Of a stretch of 42,186 nucleotides of DNA, positions 28,676 to 38,462 are shown in pieces. Numbering within the stretch: the first letter of the stretch is position 1; every line of letters begins with the position of its first letter. The stretch spans positions 25,769 through 67,954 of the forward strand of contig NZ_JAECZC010000066.1 of assembly GCF_016056305.1 (NCBI RefSeq), read 5' to 3'. Source of the DNA: Amazonocrinis nigriterrae CENA67. Its GTDB lineage: Bacteria > Cyanobacteriota > Cyanobacteriia > Cyanobacteriales > Nostocaceae. The position numbers were made by a program, and so were the translations under genes. The notes under the pieces are model-generated. The model was not told the origin of the DNA. It did no database searches and was given only the letters and a program-made list of their open reading frames with translations.

Positions 28676-29461
28676 ATGGGATTATTTGATCGTATTAGGC
28701 GAGTAGTTAGTGCTAACCTCAACGACCTGGTTAATAAAGCTGAAGACCCAGAAAAAATGCTAGAGCAAGCCATCCTAGAAATGCAGGAAGACTTGGTACA
28801 GTTGCGTCAGGGAGTTGCCCAGGCGATCGCAGCCCAAAAACGTACAGAAAAACAGTACAATGATGCCCAAAATGAAATCAATAAGTGGCAACGCAATGCC
28901 CAACTAGCATTGCAAAAAGGCGATGAAAACCTAGCAAGACAAGCCCTAGAACGCAAAAAGACTTATAGCGACACCAGCACGGCTCTCAAAACTAGCCTAG
29001 ATCAGCAAAGCACTCAGGTTGAAACCCTCAAGCGCAACTTAATCCAGCTGGAAAGCAAAATCTCTGAGGCCAAAACCAAAAAAGAAATGCTCAAAGCGCG
29101 GATCACCACTGCCAAAGCCCAAGAGCAACTCGAAGGTATGGTGCGAGGGATGAATACCAACAGCGCTATGGCTGCTTTCGAGCGCATGGAAGAAAAAGTC
29201 CTGATGCAAGAAGCCCGCGCCCAGTCAGCAGCAGAGTTGGCAGGTGCAGACCTAGAAAGTCAATTTGCACGCTTAGAATCTAGTAGCGATGTTGATGATG
29301 AATTGGCAGCTTTGAAAGCGTCACTAGCACCCGCCAGTCCCCCAAATCAACCCCAACTGCCACCACAACAACAAACCACCCCTTCCACCAACCCTACTCA
29401 ATCTCATGAAGTGGTTGATGCCGAGTTGGAATCCCTACGCAAGCAATTGGATCAAATGTAA
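28676..29461 (+). CDS. vipp1: Vipp1/IM30 protein, 261 aa
   Basis: It has the same fold as the gene before it: N-terminal amphipathic helix MGLFDRIRRVVSANLNDLVN, then coiled coil with EDPEKMLEQAILEMQEDLVQ. After residue 218 there is a Pro/Gln/Thr linker and a final helix (VVDAELESLRKQLDQM), the extra C-terminal helix that separates Vipp1 from PspA. Vipp1 forms rings and rods that maintain thylakoid membranes. It ends in a terminator. Confidence 0.88.
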   Translation: MGLFDRIRRVVSANLNDLVNKAEDPEKMLEQAILEMQEDLVQLRQGVAQAIAAQKRTEKQYNDAQNEINKWQRNAQLALQKGDENLARQALERKKTYSDTSTALKTSLDQQSTQVETLKRNLIQLESKISEAKTKKEMLKARITTAKAQEQLEGMVRGMNTNSAMAAFERMEEKVLMQEARAQSAAELAGADLESQFARLESSSDVDDELAALKASLAPASPPNQPQLPPQQQTTPSTNPTQSHEVVDAELESLRKQLDQM

Positions 29462-29488
29462 CAATTGCTCTCATCTGATTTGCGCTAG

Positions 29489-29515
29489 TCCCACGCCTGT
29501 TGGTTGTGGGATTTT
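29489..29515 (+). terminator. Probable terminator after vipp1
   Basis: TCCCAC and GTGGGA pair around an 11-base loop, then TTTTG. A short stem; moderate strength. Confidence 0.6.
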
Positions 29516-29518
29516 GTG

Positions 29519-29690
29519 TCAGTTGTCAGTTGTCAGTTGTCAGTTGTCAGTTGTCAGTTGTTAAGAGGCAGAAGTTCAGTGTTATTTTTTTCATCTCTCC
29601 CATCTCCCTCATCCCCCCTGCTCCCCTGCTCCCTCTGCTCTCCTGCTCTCTCCTTTATCCACTGACAACTGACAACTGACTCTCAGTTTG
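29519..29690. repeat. Inverted heptamer repeats around a pyrimidine tract
   Basis: Six copies of CAGTTGT (29519-29562) face copies of ACAACTG (about 29660-29688), so the stretch can fold back. Between them lies a CTCCCCTGCTCCC low-complexity tract. The region precedes the thioredoxin gene. Confidence 0.8.
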
Positions 29691-29744
29691 GGATAGAGTA
29701 TTTTGTGTGCCAACTTTGAACGATGCCACCTAATGGAGACTGCA

Positions 29745-30080
29745 ATGAGTAAGGGTGTAACCACCATCACTGATGCTGAGTTTGAAACCGAAGTGTTGCA
29801 AGCCGAGCAGCCTGTATTAGTTTACTTTTGGGCTTCCTGGTGTGGGCCGTGTCAATTGATGTCGCCAATGATTAACCAGGCTGCTACAAAATATAGCGAT
29901 CGCCTGAAAATCGTCAAGATAGAAGTTGACCCAAATCCTGTTACTGTCAAAAAGTACCAAGTAGAAGGTGTTCCAGCCCTCAGACTCATTCAAGGAGAAA
30001 AACTATTAGCATCCACTGAGGGAGTTATTGGTAAAGATAAATTACTCGAACTCTTAGATAAGCATTTAAATAGTAATTAG
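29745..30080 (+). CDS. Thioredoxin-fold protein, 111 aa
   Basis: A full-length thioredoxin with the redox motif WASWCGPCQLM (C33, C36) and cis-proline in GVPALRLIQ. ATG 29745 follows TGGAGA and gives the conserved length; the ORF extends 14 codons further without support. The protein should reduce disulfides with electrons from a thioredoxin reductase. Its target group (m, x or y type) was not resolved. Confidence 0.88.
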   Translation: MSKGVTTITDAEFETEVLQAEQPVLVYFWASWCGPCQLMSPMINQAATKYSDRLKIVKIEVDPNPVTVKKYQVEGVPALRLIQGEKLLASTEGVIGKDKLLELLDKHLNSN

Positions 30081-30082
30081 TC

Positions 30083-30200
30083 AATAGTCATTAGTCCAGA
30101 GTCAATAGTCAACAGCCAATAGTTTATGAGTTATTGACGACCATTGACCATTGACTACTGAACATTGACTATTGACCATTGACCATTGACCATTGACTAA
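30083..30200. repeat. CCATTGA/GTCAATA heptamer repeats
   Basis: AGTCAATAGTCATTAGTCC at the left and CCATTGACCATTGACC at the right are mutually complementary tandem heptamers. They reach up to the start of the aminotransferase gene and hide its ribosome site. Confidence 0.8.
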
Positions 30201-30201
30201 C

Positions 30202-31401
30202 ATGCAATTTGCAAAGCGTTTACAACCCCTACAATTCAATGTCTTTGCTGAGATGGATAGAGCCAAGGCAGTGGCTCGCTCAGCAGGACGAGAAATCATT
30301 GATTTGTCGCTAGGGTCTTCTGATTTACCTGCCCAAGCACACGTCATTGAAGCGATCGCCCAATCTCTGTATGACCAAAGTACCCACGGCTACTTGCTGT
30401 TTCACGGTACTCTAGCATTTCGTCAAGCCGCAGCTAACTGGTACGAACAAAAATTTGGCATCAGCGTCGATCCAGAAACTGAGGTATTGCCTCTGATTGG
30501 TTCTCAAGAAGGTACTGCCCATTTACCCCTAGCACTGCTCGACCCCGGAGATTTTGCCCTGTTGCTCGATCCAGGCTACCCTTCCCATGCCGGAGGAGTC
30601 TACTTAGCTGGTGGGCAAATCTACCCAATGCCACTACTAGCAGAAAACGATTTTCTACCAGTATTTACTGATATTCCTGACCCTGTTTTAGCCCAGTCAC
30701 GGATGATGGTGTTGAGCTATCCTCATAATCCAACTGCAGCGATCGCTCCAATATCTTTCTTCCAAGAAGCTGTAGCATTTTGTCAACAACACAATCTTGT
30801 TCTGGTTCACGATTTCCCCTACGTAGATTTGGTATTTGCAGAATCTAGAGATTGGGAAGAAAATATCCAAAATCCAAAATCTCCTGTGCCTTCAATTCTG
30901 CAAGCTGACCCAGACAAAAGTGTTTCGATTGAATTTTTCACCCTTTCAAAATCCTACAATATGGGCGGATTCCGTATTGGTTACGCCATCGGCAATGCTC
31001 AGTTGATTAACGCTTTACGCCAAGTCAAAGCAGCCGTCGATTTTAATCAGTATCGGGGAATTTTGAATGGGGCGATCGCTGCTCTGGCTGGGCCACAAGC
31101 AGGAGTAACAGATTCAGTCAATATTTTCCGCAAACGCCGTGATGCTTTCATCAATGCTTTACACAGCATCGGTTGGCAAGTTCCTACTCCCAAAGCGACC
31201 ATGTATATCTGGGCTAAGCTACCCTCACCGTGGAATCAAAATTCTGTAGAATTTTGTACTCAGTTGGTCAAACAAACTGGTGTTGCTGCTTCTCCTGGCG
31301 CTGGTTTTGGCAAATCCGGAGAAGGATATGTCCGCTTTGCTTTGGTGCATGAGCCACCTTTGTTAGAAACTGCTGTCCAAAGAATTGCGGAGTTCCTCTA
31401 A
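30202..31401 (+). CDS. Class I/II aminotransferase, 399 aa
   Basis: A PLP enzyme of the aspartate-aminotransferase fold. The PLP lysine is in FTLSKSYNMGGFRIGY, the conserved arginine for substrate in YVRFALV, and the Asn/Asp/Tyr block in LSYPHNPTAA and VHDFPYVDL. It resembles cyanobacterial LL-diaminopimelate or alanine aminotransferase-like proteins; the substrate is not certain. ATG 30202 is preferred over TTG 30193, but there is no clear ribosome site because a repeat lies upstream. Confidence 0.85.
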   Translation: MQFAKRLQPLQFNVFAEMDRAKAVARSAGREIIDLSLGSSDLPAQAHVIEAIAQSLYDQSTHGYLLFHGTLAFRQAAANWYEQKFGISVDPETEVLPLIGSQEGTAHLPLALLDPGDFALLLDPGYPSHAGGVYLAGGQIYPMPLLAENDFLPVFTDIPDPVLAQSRMMVLSYPHNPTAAIAPISFFQEAVAFCQQHNLVLVHDFPYVDLVFAESRDWEENIQNPKSPVPSILQADPDKSVSIEFFTLSKSYNMGGFRIGYAIGNAQLINALRQVKAAVDFNQYRGILNGAIAALAGPQAGVTDSVNIFRKRRDAFINALHSIGWQVPTPKATMYIWAKLPSPWNQNSVEFCTQLVKQTGVAASPGAGFGKSGEGYVRFALVHEPPLLETAVQRIAEFL

Positions 31402-31589
31402 TTCAAGGATAAAGTTTTTATCTTAGCCTCACAGTAAATTTATATTTTACCACCTGTACTGAGTCTATTTTTGGGATAAACTACGAACAAAGTCTCTGCA
31501 AGTATTAAATATACTAAGGCTAAACAGTAAACAGTATCTTTACTGTTTGGCTAAAATTTTATCCCCAAAAGCTCAGTAACACAGTGTGC

Positions 31590-32081
31590 ATGGCAGGCAA
31601 TCTCAAAAAAATAGGCATTTGTGCTTTAACTTTCGCTGTTATTGGTGTGTTATGTCAGCGTCCTCTTTGGGCGTTAACTACTGCGTCAACACCAGCTACT
31701 CTCCTCACAAAAATTTATCTTGACGTTGACAGTCACCAAGCTGCAAATACACTCAGTATTGGGGAAGTTACAGATGAGAGCAACTTAGAGGCAAATGAGT
31801 TAATATTGCTTGCCAAACGCAATACAGAGGAAATTAGTCAAGTTAGTCAAGTCACTGAGGTGAGAGTTGACGATACAACTCGCTACTACATCACTCAAGA
31901 GCCTACTGCTACACAACAAACCTACACACCTTTATATAGAAATACCTTGGCGAAGGTAACTAACGCACCCCGCAAACGAAAAGTGCCAGAACCCTCAGCC
32001 CTAGTAGGACTAATTGCCATGATTGGCTGGTTCGGAACTCAAGGGCAAAACTCGAGAACTTACAAATCAAAAAATATCTAA
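31590..32081 (+). CDS. PEP-CTERM exported protein, 163 aa
   Basis: An N-terminal signal peptide (IGICALTFAVIGVLCQRPLWA) and the C-terminal sorting tag VPEPSALVGLIAMIGWFG (PEP motif, hydrophobic helix, then a polar basic tail) mark an exported protein handled by exosortase. The middle is polar with no known domain. The PEP-CTERM tag targets proteins to the cell surface or extracellular matrix. Confidence 0.8.
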   Translation: MAGNLKKIGICALTFAVIGVLCQRPLWALTTASTPATLLTKIYLDVDSHQAANTLSIGEVTDESNLEANELILLAKRNTEEISQVSQVTEVRVDDTTRYYITQEPTATQQTYTPLYRNTLAKVTNAPRKRKVPEPSALVGLIAMIGWFGTQGQNSRTYKSKNI

Positions 32082-32089
32082 TAGCTTTG

Positions 32090-32770
32090 GGAGCAAGGGA
32101 GTAGGCGCAGCGCCTAACTCGCAATTGCAAGAGCGCAAGAAACGAAGTGCGAAGCGCGAAGCGGTAGCAAGGAACGAGCGTCGGAATGAGCGTCACCCAA
32201 AGGGCAATTTGCAATTAAGAAATTCAGATTGTATGGCAGTCGAAGCATACTTTAGGACAGTGCTGATTGCTCAAAGCCTTAAAATAACTTGGTTTTTACT
32301 CAGCAATGCCACATACGCGGCTGTCTGGCGATCGAACGCAGTGGCTCCACGATAGCGGGTTCGCCGTTATACCATTTCACTAAATAAATGATACAAATAA
32401 TTTCTCCTCTGCCCCCCTGCTCCTCTGCTCCTCTGCTTGCCTAAATGTATCAAATTTAAAGTGAAACGGTATTAGGCGTTCTCGTACCCCTACGCTTAAG
32501 CAAGCTAGCAAGAGCGTCTTTGAAGGAGAAGAGTAGCCGCACCAAGCGTCTACAGAACTCAGCAACGCCACATGCTCCACTTGGTGAGGCAGTCGGAGTC
32601 TTGGACGCCACTTGCTTTATGCCGGGGAACCCGTCCACCGCAGTGGCTCCGGTTTCCGCCGTTAGCGCAGCTAAGCCGTGTCTTCTCCCAAAGGGAGACG
32701 CCAAAGGCGAACGAGCGTCTGGGGGCTGCCTCACCGCAGTGGCTCCTCAGCACTTTGCTATATCTAGGTT
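32090..32770. repeat. Cluster of dispersed GC-rich repeats
   Basis: A mosaic of GC-rich fragments such as AGTGGCTCC, TCTTCTCCCAAAGGGAGACG, GCGAAGCGC and GCGTCTGGGGGCTGCC, many partly palindromic and repeated in the stretch. Open frames here on both strands are by-products. This is the type of repeat cluster seen in large filamentous cyanobacterial genomes. Confidence 0.75.
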
Positions 32771-33347
32771 TCAAGGTTTGAATCTGTTGCCGAATTTTAG
32801 AGAATTGGTATTACTCCATTGCAATTCACTATATTTCTCCCTCATCTCCCCATATGAGCGACTTGACAGCGAAACAGTATCAGTTATTTTTTTACAAAAT
32901 ATTTATCTTTATACTGTGTAATTACTGATGTATTCTCAACTATTATGTACACAATAGTTTAAATATATTTATTCGGAATAAATAGCACGATTTCTTTTAA
33001 AAAAAACTTAAAATTTTATTAAACTGCTGCAAAAGTAAGCAAAATCATGATTAGATTTAAAAGAATTTTCATTACTAGGTTAATATCCTCAAGTATGAAA
33101 GCACACATAAATAGAATTTATGTAAAATCTGGCTTCCTGACACAATTGTAGGAATCCTATTTAATTTTTGACCAAACTCAGTACACTTATACTATCTTTT
33201 TCCTGTTAAGAGTTAAGAGCCTACACAAGTAAGTTTAGAAATAAAACTAGACTACTATAGCATTTTTCTGAGTTTAAAACCTTGAATCTATACTAATCAA
33301 GTTTCTTGGCCAAATAAATAACTTTTGACATAAGATGATAGGTAAAA
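32771..33347. other. AT-rich spacer before the CheY-like gene
   Basis: About 580 AT-rich bases after the repeat cluster. No gene was found; the promoter of the regulator gene should be at the right end. Confidence 0.35.
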
Positions 33348-33770
33348 ATGACAGCAAATCTATTTACTATAGAACGACAATTAAAGTTGCATCAACCAAG
33401 ACGAGTTCTACTAATTGAAGATAATGATATCAATAGAATGTTGCTGAGCGACTATCTCAGCTATTGTGGATACGATGTCCAAAGTCTATCAGATGGCTCT
33501 GCTTTATTCGCAACTATAGAAACATTCCAGCCGGAGTTAGTGTTGTTAGACCTGAAATTACCGGGCATTGACGGTTATTTATTAATAGAACAAATTCAAC
33601 AAAAACCAAATTGCTCAAAAATACCTATCATAGTAGTTTCAGCTTTTGCTTTTAAAGCCGATAAAGAACGAGCTATAAATTTGGGTGCTAAACGTTACCT
33701 AATTAAACCGATAAATCTAACTGAACTGCTACTAACAATTGAAGAAGAGTTATCTTGTATTCATATCTAA
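33348..33770 (+). CDS. Single-domain response regulator, 140 aa
   Basis: A CheY-like receiver with acidic pocket LIEDND, phosphoacceptor D68 in LVLLDLKLPGIDG, the switch serine in VVSAF and lysine in LIKPI. There is no output domain, so it probably passes phosphate or binds a partner protein. An N-terminal extension of 19 residues precedes the fold. The partner kinase is not local. Confidence 0.9.
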   Translation: MTANLFTIERQLKLHQPRRVLLIEDNDINRMLLSDYLSYCGYDVQSLSDGSALFATIETFQPELVLLDLKLPGIDGYLLIEQIQQKPNCSKIPIIVVSAFAFKADKERAINLGAKRYLIKPINLTELLLTIEEELSCIHI

Positions 33771-33797
33771 TCTTAATGTTGATTGCTTAGTCTAGAT

Positions 33798-33977
33798 TTA
33801 TTTAGTTTTTTCATTGTTAATAAATTCTTCAACACTTTCACTCAGGTGTTGTACTGAATTGCCAATTTCATAAATTTTCTGTTGTACTTGCGCTAGTAGT
33901 AAAACTGCTGTTTGTAGTTCATTTAATGCTTCATCCATAGCCTGGCGGTAAGTAGATTCAAATTCTTGTAGATTCAT
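33798..33977 (-). CDS. Small coiled-coil protein, 59 aa
   Basis: ATG 33977 follows a strong ribosome site GGGGGAG. The product, beginning MNLQEFESTYRQAMDEALNE and ending EEFINNEKTK, is wholly helical with hydrophobic heptads. It converges on the CheY-like gene. No family is recognised; the good ribosome site and coherent helix support a real gene. Confidence 0.65.
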   Translation of the reverse strand: MNLQEFESTYRQAMDEALNELQTAVLLLAQVQQKIYEIGNSVQHLSESVEEFINNEKTK

Positions 33978-34476
33978 AAATAACTCCCCCGTTAAATAAC
34001 TTCAGTATTTATAATTACAATCATAGTCATAGATATTCAGTTGCTAAAACCGTTAATTCGCTTAATATTTGACGTTCGATTAAAAATCCGAAATATTGCC
34101 TATTGTTTTGTGACTGACGAAAACTTTTATTTGATTAATTAATGGATATACAGAGTCAGGTGTAACAAGGCATAGTCAGAGAATCTATGAGTTAGTATAC
34201 ACAAATTTCAATAAAAACAATAAACAATAAAGTTTATAAGTTCAAAATATATATAAAACTCAAATTGGTTTTCAAAAGCCAGAAAAAACTTATAAATAAT
34301 ACTAAAATATGTAAGTAAGTTAATGAGACATCACAGTTCAATAGCTGTAATTTTCTAATTTAAGGACTTAAAAACTTGATATTAACTTGATAAAAAACTC
34401 GTAAGATCAACACAAAAAAGTCATTTTTTCTTAAAATAGGAAATAGGTAAATTTATCAAATTACCTAAATTGGATT
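33978..34476. other. AT-rich intergenic stretch before uvrC
   Basis: About 500 bases with no gene seen. It must include the promoter of uvrC and of the small minus-strand gene. Confidence 0.35.
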
Positions 34477-36363
34477 GTGACTATATCTGCTCAAATACCA
34501 CTACTAAAAGATCCAGAACGTCTGGAAAGCCGTCTAGCTGAAATTCCGCCGGAACCGGGAGTTTATTTCATGCGGGACGGAAATGATCGCATTATATACA
34601 TAGGTAAATCGCGCAAATTGCGATCGCGTGTCCGTTCTTACTTCCGGGAAGGGTACGCTAAGAGCGAACGCATTGCTACAATGGCTAAACAGGTGAGCGA
34701 AATCGAATTTATCGTCACCGATACCGAAGCCGAAGCCTTGGCGTTGGAAGCCAACTTAATCAAGCAGCATCAGCCGTACTTTAATGTACTGCTCAAGGAT
34801 GATAAAAAATATCCTTATGTCTGCATTACTTGGTCAGAAGACTATCCGCGAATTTTCATCACTCGCAAACGCCAATTTGGCAAAGAAAAGGATAAGTTTT
34901 ACGGCCCTTATACTGATGCTGGTTTGTTGCGAGAAATCTTACGAATTAGTAAGCGGATTTTTGCACTCAGACAACGACCTCAACCACTGTTTAAAGACCG
35001 TCCTTGCTTGAATTATGATATGGGGCGCTGTCCAGGTGTGTGTCAACAGCTGATTTCACCAGAAGAATATCGCAAAACTGTGCAAAAAGTGGCGATGGTA
35101 TTCCAAGGCCGGACTCAGGAACTAATTGACATCTTGAGAGAACAAATGCAAAAATCAGCCGAAGCGTTGAACTTTGAGTCAGCAGCGCGGATTCGCGATC
35201 AAATCGCTGGGTTAAAATCGCTGACAGCGGATCAAAAAGTCTCTCTTCCAGATGATACAGTTTCACGCGATGCCATCGCCCTAGCCGCCGATGCACAACA
35301 CGCCTGCATTCAATTATTTCAGATTCGCGCTGGGCAATTGGTAGGACGTTTAGCATTTGTTGCTGATGCACAGGCTGAACCTGGAGCGATTTTACAACGA
35401 GTCTTAGAAGAACATTATCAGACTGCTGATGCAGTGGAAATTCCTATCGAGATTTTGGTACAGCATGAATTACCAGAAACAGAGATATTGGCGGATGTCT
35501 TGACGCAGCGCAAGGGAAGAAAAGTGACGATTTTGGCTCCCCAGCGCCAAACCAAGGCAGAATTAATTGAGATGGTAGAACGCAACGCTCAATATGAATT
35601 GCAAAGAATGCAGAAATTGAGCGATCGCAACCAAGAAGCAATGCAAGATTTAGCTGCTATTCTCGATTTACCCGACTTACCCCGTCGCATCGAAGGTTAT
35701 GATATTTCACATATTCAAGGTGCCAATGCTGTAGCTTCCCAAGTTGTGTTTATCGATGGAATCAGCGCCAAACAGCATTATCGCCACTACAAAATCAAAA
35801 ATCCCACAGTTACAGCCGGACATTCAGATGATTTTGCTAGCTTAGCTGAAGTCATCCAGCGACGGTTTCGTAAGTATATCGAAGATCCACAATTACCAAG
35901 AGCGGGTAATCCTGACTGGCCTGATTTAATTATGATTGATGGCGGTAAAGGTCAGTTATCATCGGTTGTTGCCGTTTTGCAAGAACATAATTTATTAGAA
36001 GACTTGCGAGTTGTAAGTTTGGCAAAGCAGCGAGAAGAGATTTTTTTACCAGGAGAATCTCAACCCTTGGAAACCGATGCAGAACAACCAGGTGTGCAAT
36101 TGTTGCGGCGCTTGCGGGATGAAGCACATCGATTTGCAGTCACTTTCCACCGTCAGCAACGCAGTGATAAATTGAAGCGATCGCGCTTAGATGAAATTCC
36201 TGGCTTAGGACACCATCGGCAAAAGCAACTTTTAGGGCATTTTCGCTCAGTAGATTATATTCGTCAAGCTACACCTGCACAACTAGCTGAAGTTTCAGGA
36301 ATTGGCCCGCGTTTAGCTCAAGAAATCTACGATTATTTTCACCCCTCTTCAGGTGAAAACTAA
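34477..36363 (+). CDS. uvrC: Excinuclease ABC subunit C, 628 aa
   Basis: UvrC cuts damaged DNA on both sides of the lesion after UvrA/UvrB loading. The N-terminal GIY-YIG nuclease is at residues 27-100 ([24 protein letters not shown]). The UvrB-binding UVR motif is near 215, the C-terminal RNase H-like nuclease has DISHIQG and MIDGGKGQL, and helix-hairpin-helix motifs LDEIPGLG and VSGIGPRLA end the protein. The start is GTG 34477. Length is normal. Confidence 0.95.
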   Translation: MTISAQIPLLKDPERLESRLAEIPPEPGVYFMRDGNDRIIYIGKSRKLRSRVRSYFREGYAKSERIATMAKQVSEIEFIVTDTEAEALALEANLIKQHQPYFNVLLKDDKKYPYVCITWSEDYPRIFITRKRQFGKEKDKFYGPYTDAGLLREILRISKRIFALRQRPQPLFKDRPCLNYDMGRCPGVCQQLISPEEYRKTVQKVAMVFQGRTQELIDILREQMQKSAEALNFESAARIRDQIAGLKSLTADQKVSLPDDTVSRDAIALAADAQHACIQLFQIRAGQLVGRLAFVADAQAEPGAILQRVLEEHYQTADAVEIPIEILVQHELPETEILADVLTQRKGRKVTILAPQRQTKAELIEMVERNAQYELQRMQKLSDRNQEAMQDLAAILDLPDLPRRIEGYDISHIQGANAVASQVVFIDGISAKQHYRHYKIKNPTVTAGHSDDFASLAEVIQRRFRKYIEDPQLPRAGNPDWPDLIMIDGGKGQLSSVVAVLQEHNLLEDLRVVSLAKQREEIFLPGESQPLETDAEQPGVQLLRRLRDEAHRFAVTFHRQQRSDKLKRSRLDEIPGLGHHRQKQLLGHFRSVDYIRQATPAQLAEVSGIGPRLAQEIYDYFHPSSGEN

Positions 36364-36983
36364 TATCTAGGACTAGCCCTTTCAAAGTGTAATGTATTTT
36401 TCTTGGTGTCTTAGTGCCTTTGTGGTTCAAAAGTCTATTTTTCAACCACAAAGACGAGGCAGCGCGTTCGGTCGCCAGACTTGAAGCGACTGCCGTCACT
36501 AAGACACAAAGGTAAAAAGCCCAAAATCAAATTGCTGAAATCAGTGTACAGTTGTGTCTCAGTACAAACACAATTCATAACTGCTGTGTCATTAGTAAAC
36601 ATTAACCAAATCTTAAGACTGACATTCTGTTACCAAAGATACAGTATTTTATTGATTTTGATTTTTGAATACAAGAACAGCTTTTTTTGTGTTTGTCTAA
36701 TAAGGCGACAAATAAGGCTCTCTCAAGGCATTAATCATAGGGATCACTCAATCTCTAAACCATATTCCATCAGGAAATTACTTTATGTACCTAAAGTAGG
36801 ATGATGAAATCACCTAGATTTCTACATAATACATAGAAAGAACGACAAAAGTTTCAAACATAAAATCTTGTTTAAAATCATCAGTTCACATCTGGTTGTT
36901 TGTTAACTTGGGTCAAACTAAAACATTTCCTTGCTTAATTGACAGTTTTTTCACACGATTCTAATTCCGACCAGGGGTAAAAA
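36364..36983. other. Intergenic stretch with a repeat fragment
   Basis: A fragment of the 'aaccacaaagacgaggcagcgcg' type repeat lies at 36430-36510; the rest is AT-rich. The frame 36481-36804 lacks coding character. Confidence 0.35.
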
Positions 36984-37163
36984 ATGCATACAGTACAAAA
37001 AATTCACTGCCCAAACTGCGGCCGTGAAGCGGAACGTCATTATATTACTGAAAGTCAAATAACTCGGACACAATGTCCAGCTTGTGACTACTTAATGATT
37101 AGCTGTACCCGCACTGGTAAAGTCATTGAAGCTTATGCCCCAGGTATTCTTGCCAAAAGATAA
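36984..37163 (+). CDS. Small zinc-ribbon protein, 59 aa
   Basis: Starts at ATG 36984 after AGGGG. It contains two pairs of cysteines (HCPNCGREAE and CPACDYLMISC) that form a zinc ribbon, and ends in IEAYAPGILAKR. I recall close relatives in many cyanobacteria as short conserved proteins of unknown role. The coherent cysteine pattern makes it a real gene although it is very short. Confidence 0.75.
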   Translation: MHTVQKIHCPNCGREAERHYITESQITRTQCPACDYLMISCTRTGKVIEAYAPGILAKR

Positions 37164-37167
37164 TTTA

Positions 37168-37218
37168 ATTAGGAGTTAGGAGTTTATAATTCCTAACTCC
37201 TAACTCTTAACTCCTAAC
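37168..37218. repeat. GGAGTTA heptamer inverted repeat
   Basis: TTAGGAGTTAGGAGTTTATA faces AATTCCTAACTCCTAACTC. The hairpin lies between convergent genes and may end transcription of both. Confidence 0.75.
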
Positions 37219-38278
37219 TTTTTTTACTTGCACGTAGTTGTCCACAAGCTGCATCAGCTTCTAAACCACGGGAATAGCGGACGCTAACAGCAATTTGTTG
37301 TTGTTTGAGGACTTTGACAAAAGCTTGAATGCGATCGCTAGTCGGGCGTTTGTAGTCAACTTCTGCAATGGGGTTATAGGGAATCAAATTCACATGACTT
37401 TGGAATCCTCGCAGACATTTTGCCAATTCCCATGCGTGTTCTGGCAAATCGTTCACCCCAGCGAGGAGGATATATTCAAAAGTGACTCGGCGTCCTGTAA
37501 TTTCTACGTATTCCCGACATTCAGCTAGTAAATCTTCTAGAGGGTAGGGGCGGGCGCTGGGTATCAGTTGTTCTCGCAGGGTTTGGTTGGGTGCGTGAAG
37601 ACTAACAGCAAGCGTGATTTGCAAATGGTGTTCGGCTAACTGACGGATGCGATCACGAATACCCACTGTAGAAACAGTAAGCGATCGCTGTCCAATGCCA
37701 ACATCTTGATTGAGGCATTTCAAAGCTGCTAAAACATTTTCCGTATTCAACAATGGTTCACCCATGCCCATGAATACCACATGGCTAACCCGCTGCTGAA
37801 AATCTTCTTGTACAGTTAACACCTGATCGACAATTTCATGCCTGCCTAAATTGCGCTTGTAGCCGCCTTTACCAGTAGCGCAGAAATCACACGCCATTGG
37901 GCAACCTACTTGAGTAGAAACACATACTGTTAAACGCTTGTCCGTGGGAATGCCTACAGTTTCAATAATTTGACCATCAGCGAGTTGCAGCAGGTACTTA
38001 ATGGTGCCATCGGGTGCAACAGCGCGGTGGTGTATAGTTGAACGTCCAATAGGGATTTCTGCTAGTTCTGCACGCCATTGTTTAGAGAATACAGAAATAT
38101 CACCAAGCGATCGCACTCCCTTTTGATAAATCCACTCATGCAGTTGCTTACCTCTGTAAGTAGGTTGTCCCTGCTGCTGCACCCAAGCAGTTAACTCAGT
38201 AACTGAAGCACCTAGCAAAGGGGGAATTATTTCTGATGTTCTTGAGTCAACCAAAGAAGCGAGAGGCGTAGCAGGCAT
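37214..38278 (-). CDS. rlmN: 23S rRNA/tRNA adenine C2-methyltransferase RlmN, 354 aa
   Basis: A radical-SAM enzyme that methylates C2 of A2503 in 23S rRNA and A37 of some tRNAs. The cluster motif CPMACDFC holds C126, C130 and C133; the methyl-carrying cysteine is in DAACGQLR near the end. SAM-binding MGMGEPLLN and the STVGI block are typical. The length is standard. Confidence 0.95.
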   Translation of the reverse strand: MPATPLASLVDSRTSEIIPPLLGASVTELTAWVQQQGQPTYRGKQLHEWIYQKGVRSLGDISVFSKQWRAELAEIPIGRSTIHHRAVAPDGTIKYLLQLADGQIIETVGIPTDKRLTVCVSTQVGCPMACDFCATGKGGYKRNLGRHEIVDQVLTVQEDFQQRVSHVVFMGMGEPLLNTENVLAALKCLNQDVGIGQRSLTVSTVGIRDRIRQLAEHHLQITLAVSLHAPNQTLREQLIPSARPYPLEDLLAECREYVEITGRRVTFEYILLAGVNDLPEHAWELAKCLRGFQSHVNLIPYNPIAEVDYKRPTSDRIQAFVKVLKQQQIAVSVRYSRGLEADAACGQLRASKKS

Positions 38279-38308
38279 AAAAAAACAAGAGGTAAAGGGG
38301 ACTGGTGA

Positions 38309-38420
38309 TTAGGGACTGGGGTGATGGGTGATGGGTAATGGGTAATGGGTAATGGGCCAGATGTGATGACTAATAGTAAAATCCAATTACCAATTCCCCA
38401 TTCCCTATTCCCTACACCAA
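38309..38420 (+). repeat. Dispersed intergenic repeat, copy 3
   Basis: GGGTAATGGGTAATGGG units followed by GATGTGATGACTAATAGTA and CCAATTACCAATTCCCC, as at 10738-10833. Confidence 0.8.
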
Positions 38421-38462
38421 AGGGGCTTGTTGATACTGGATCTCTATCCTACAACTTTCAGA

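Noticed and set aside
32023-32921. Several overlapping frames on both strands
   Set aside because: They are produced by a cluster of GC-rich dispersed repeats.
36481-36804. 107-codon plus-strand frame
   Set aside because: It begins inside a dispersed repeat and has no protein-like pattern.
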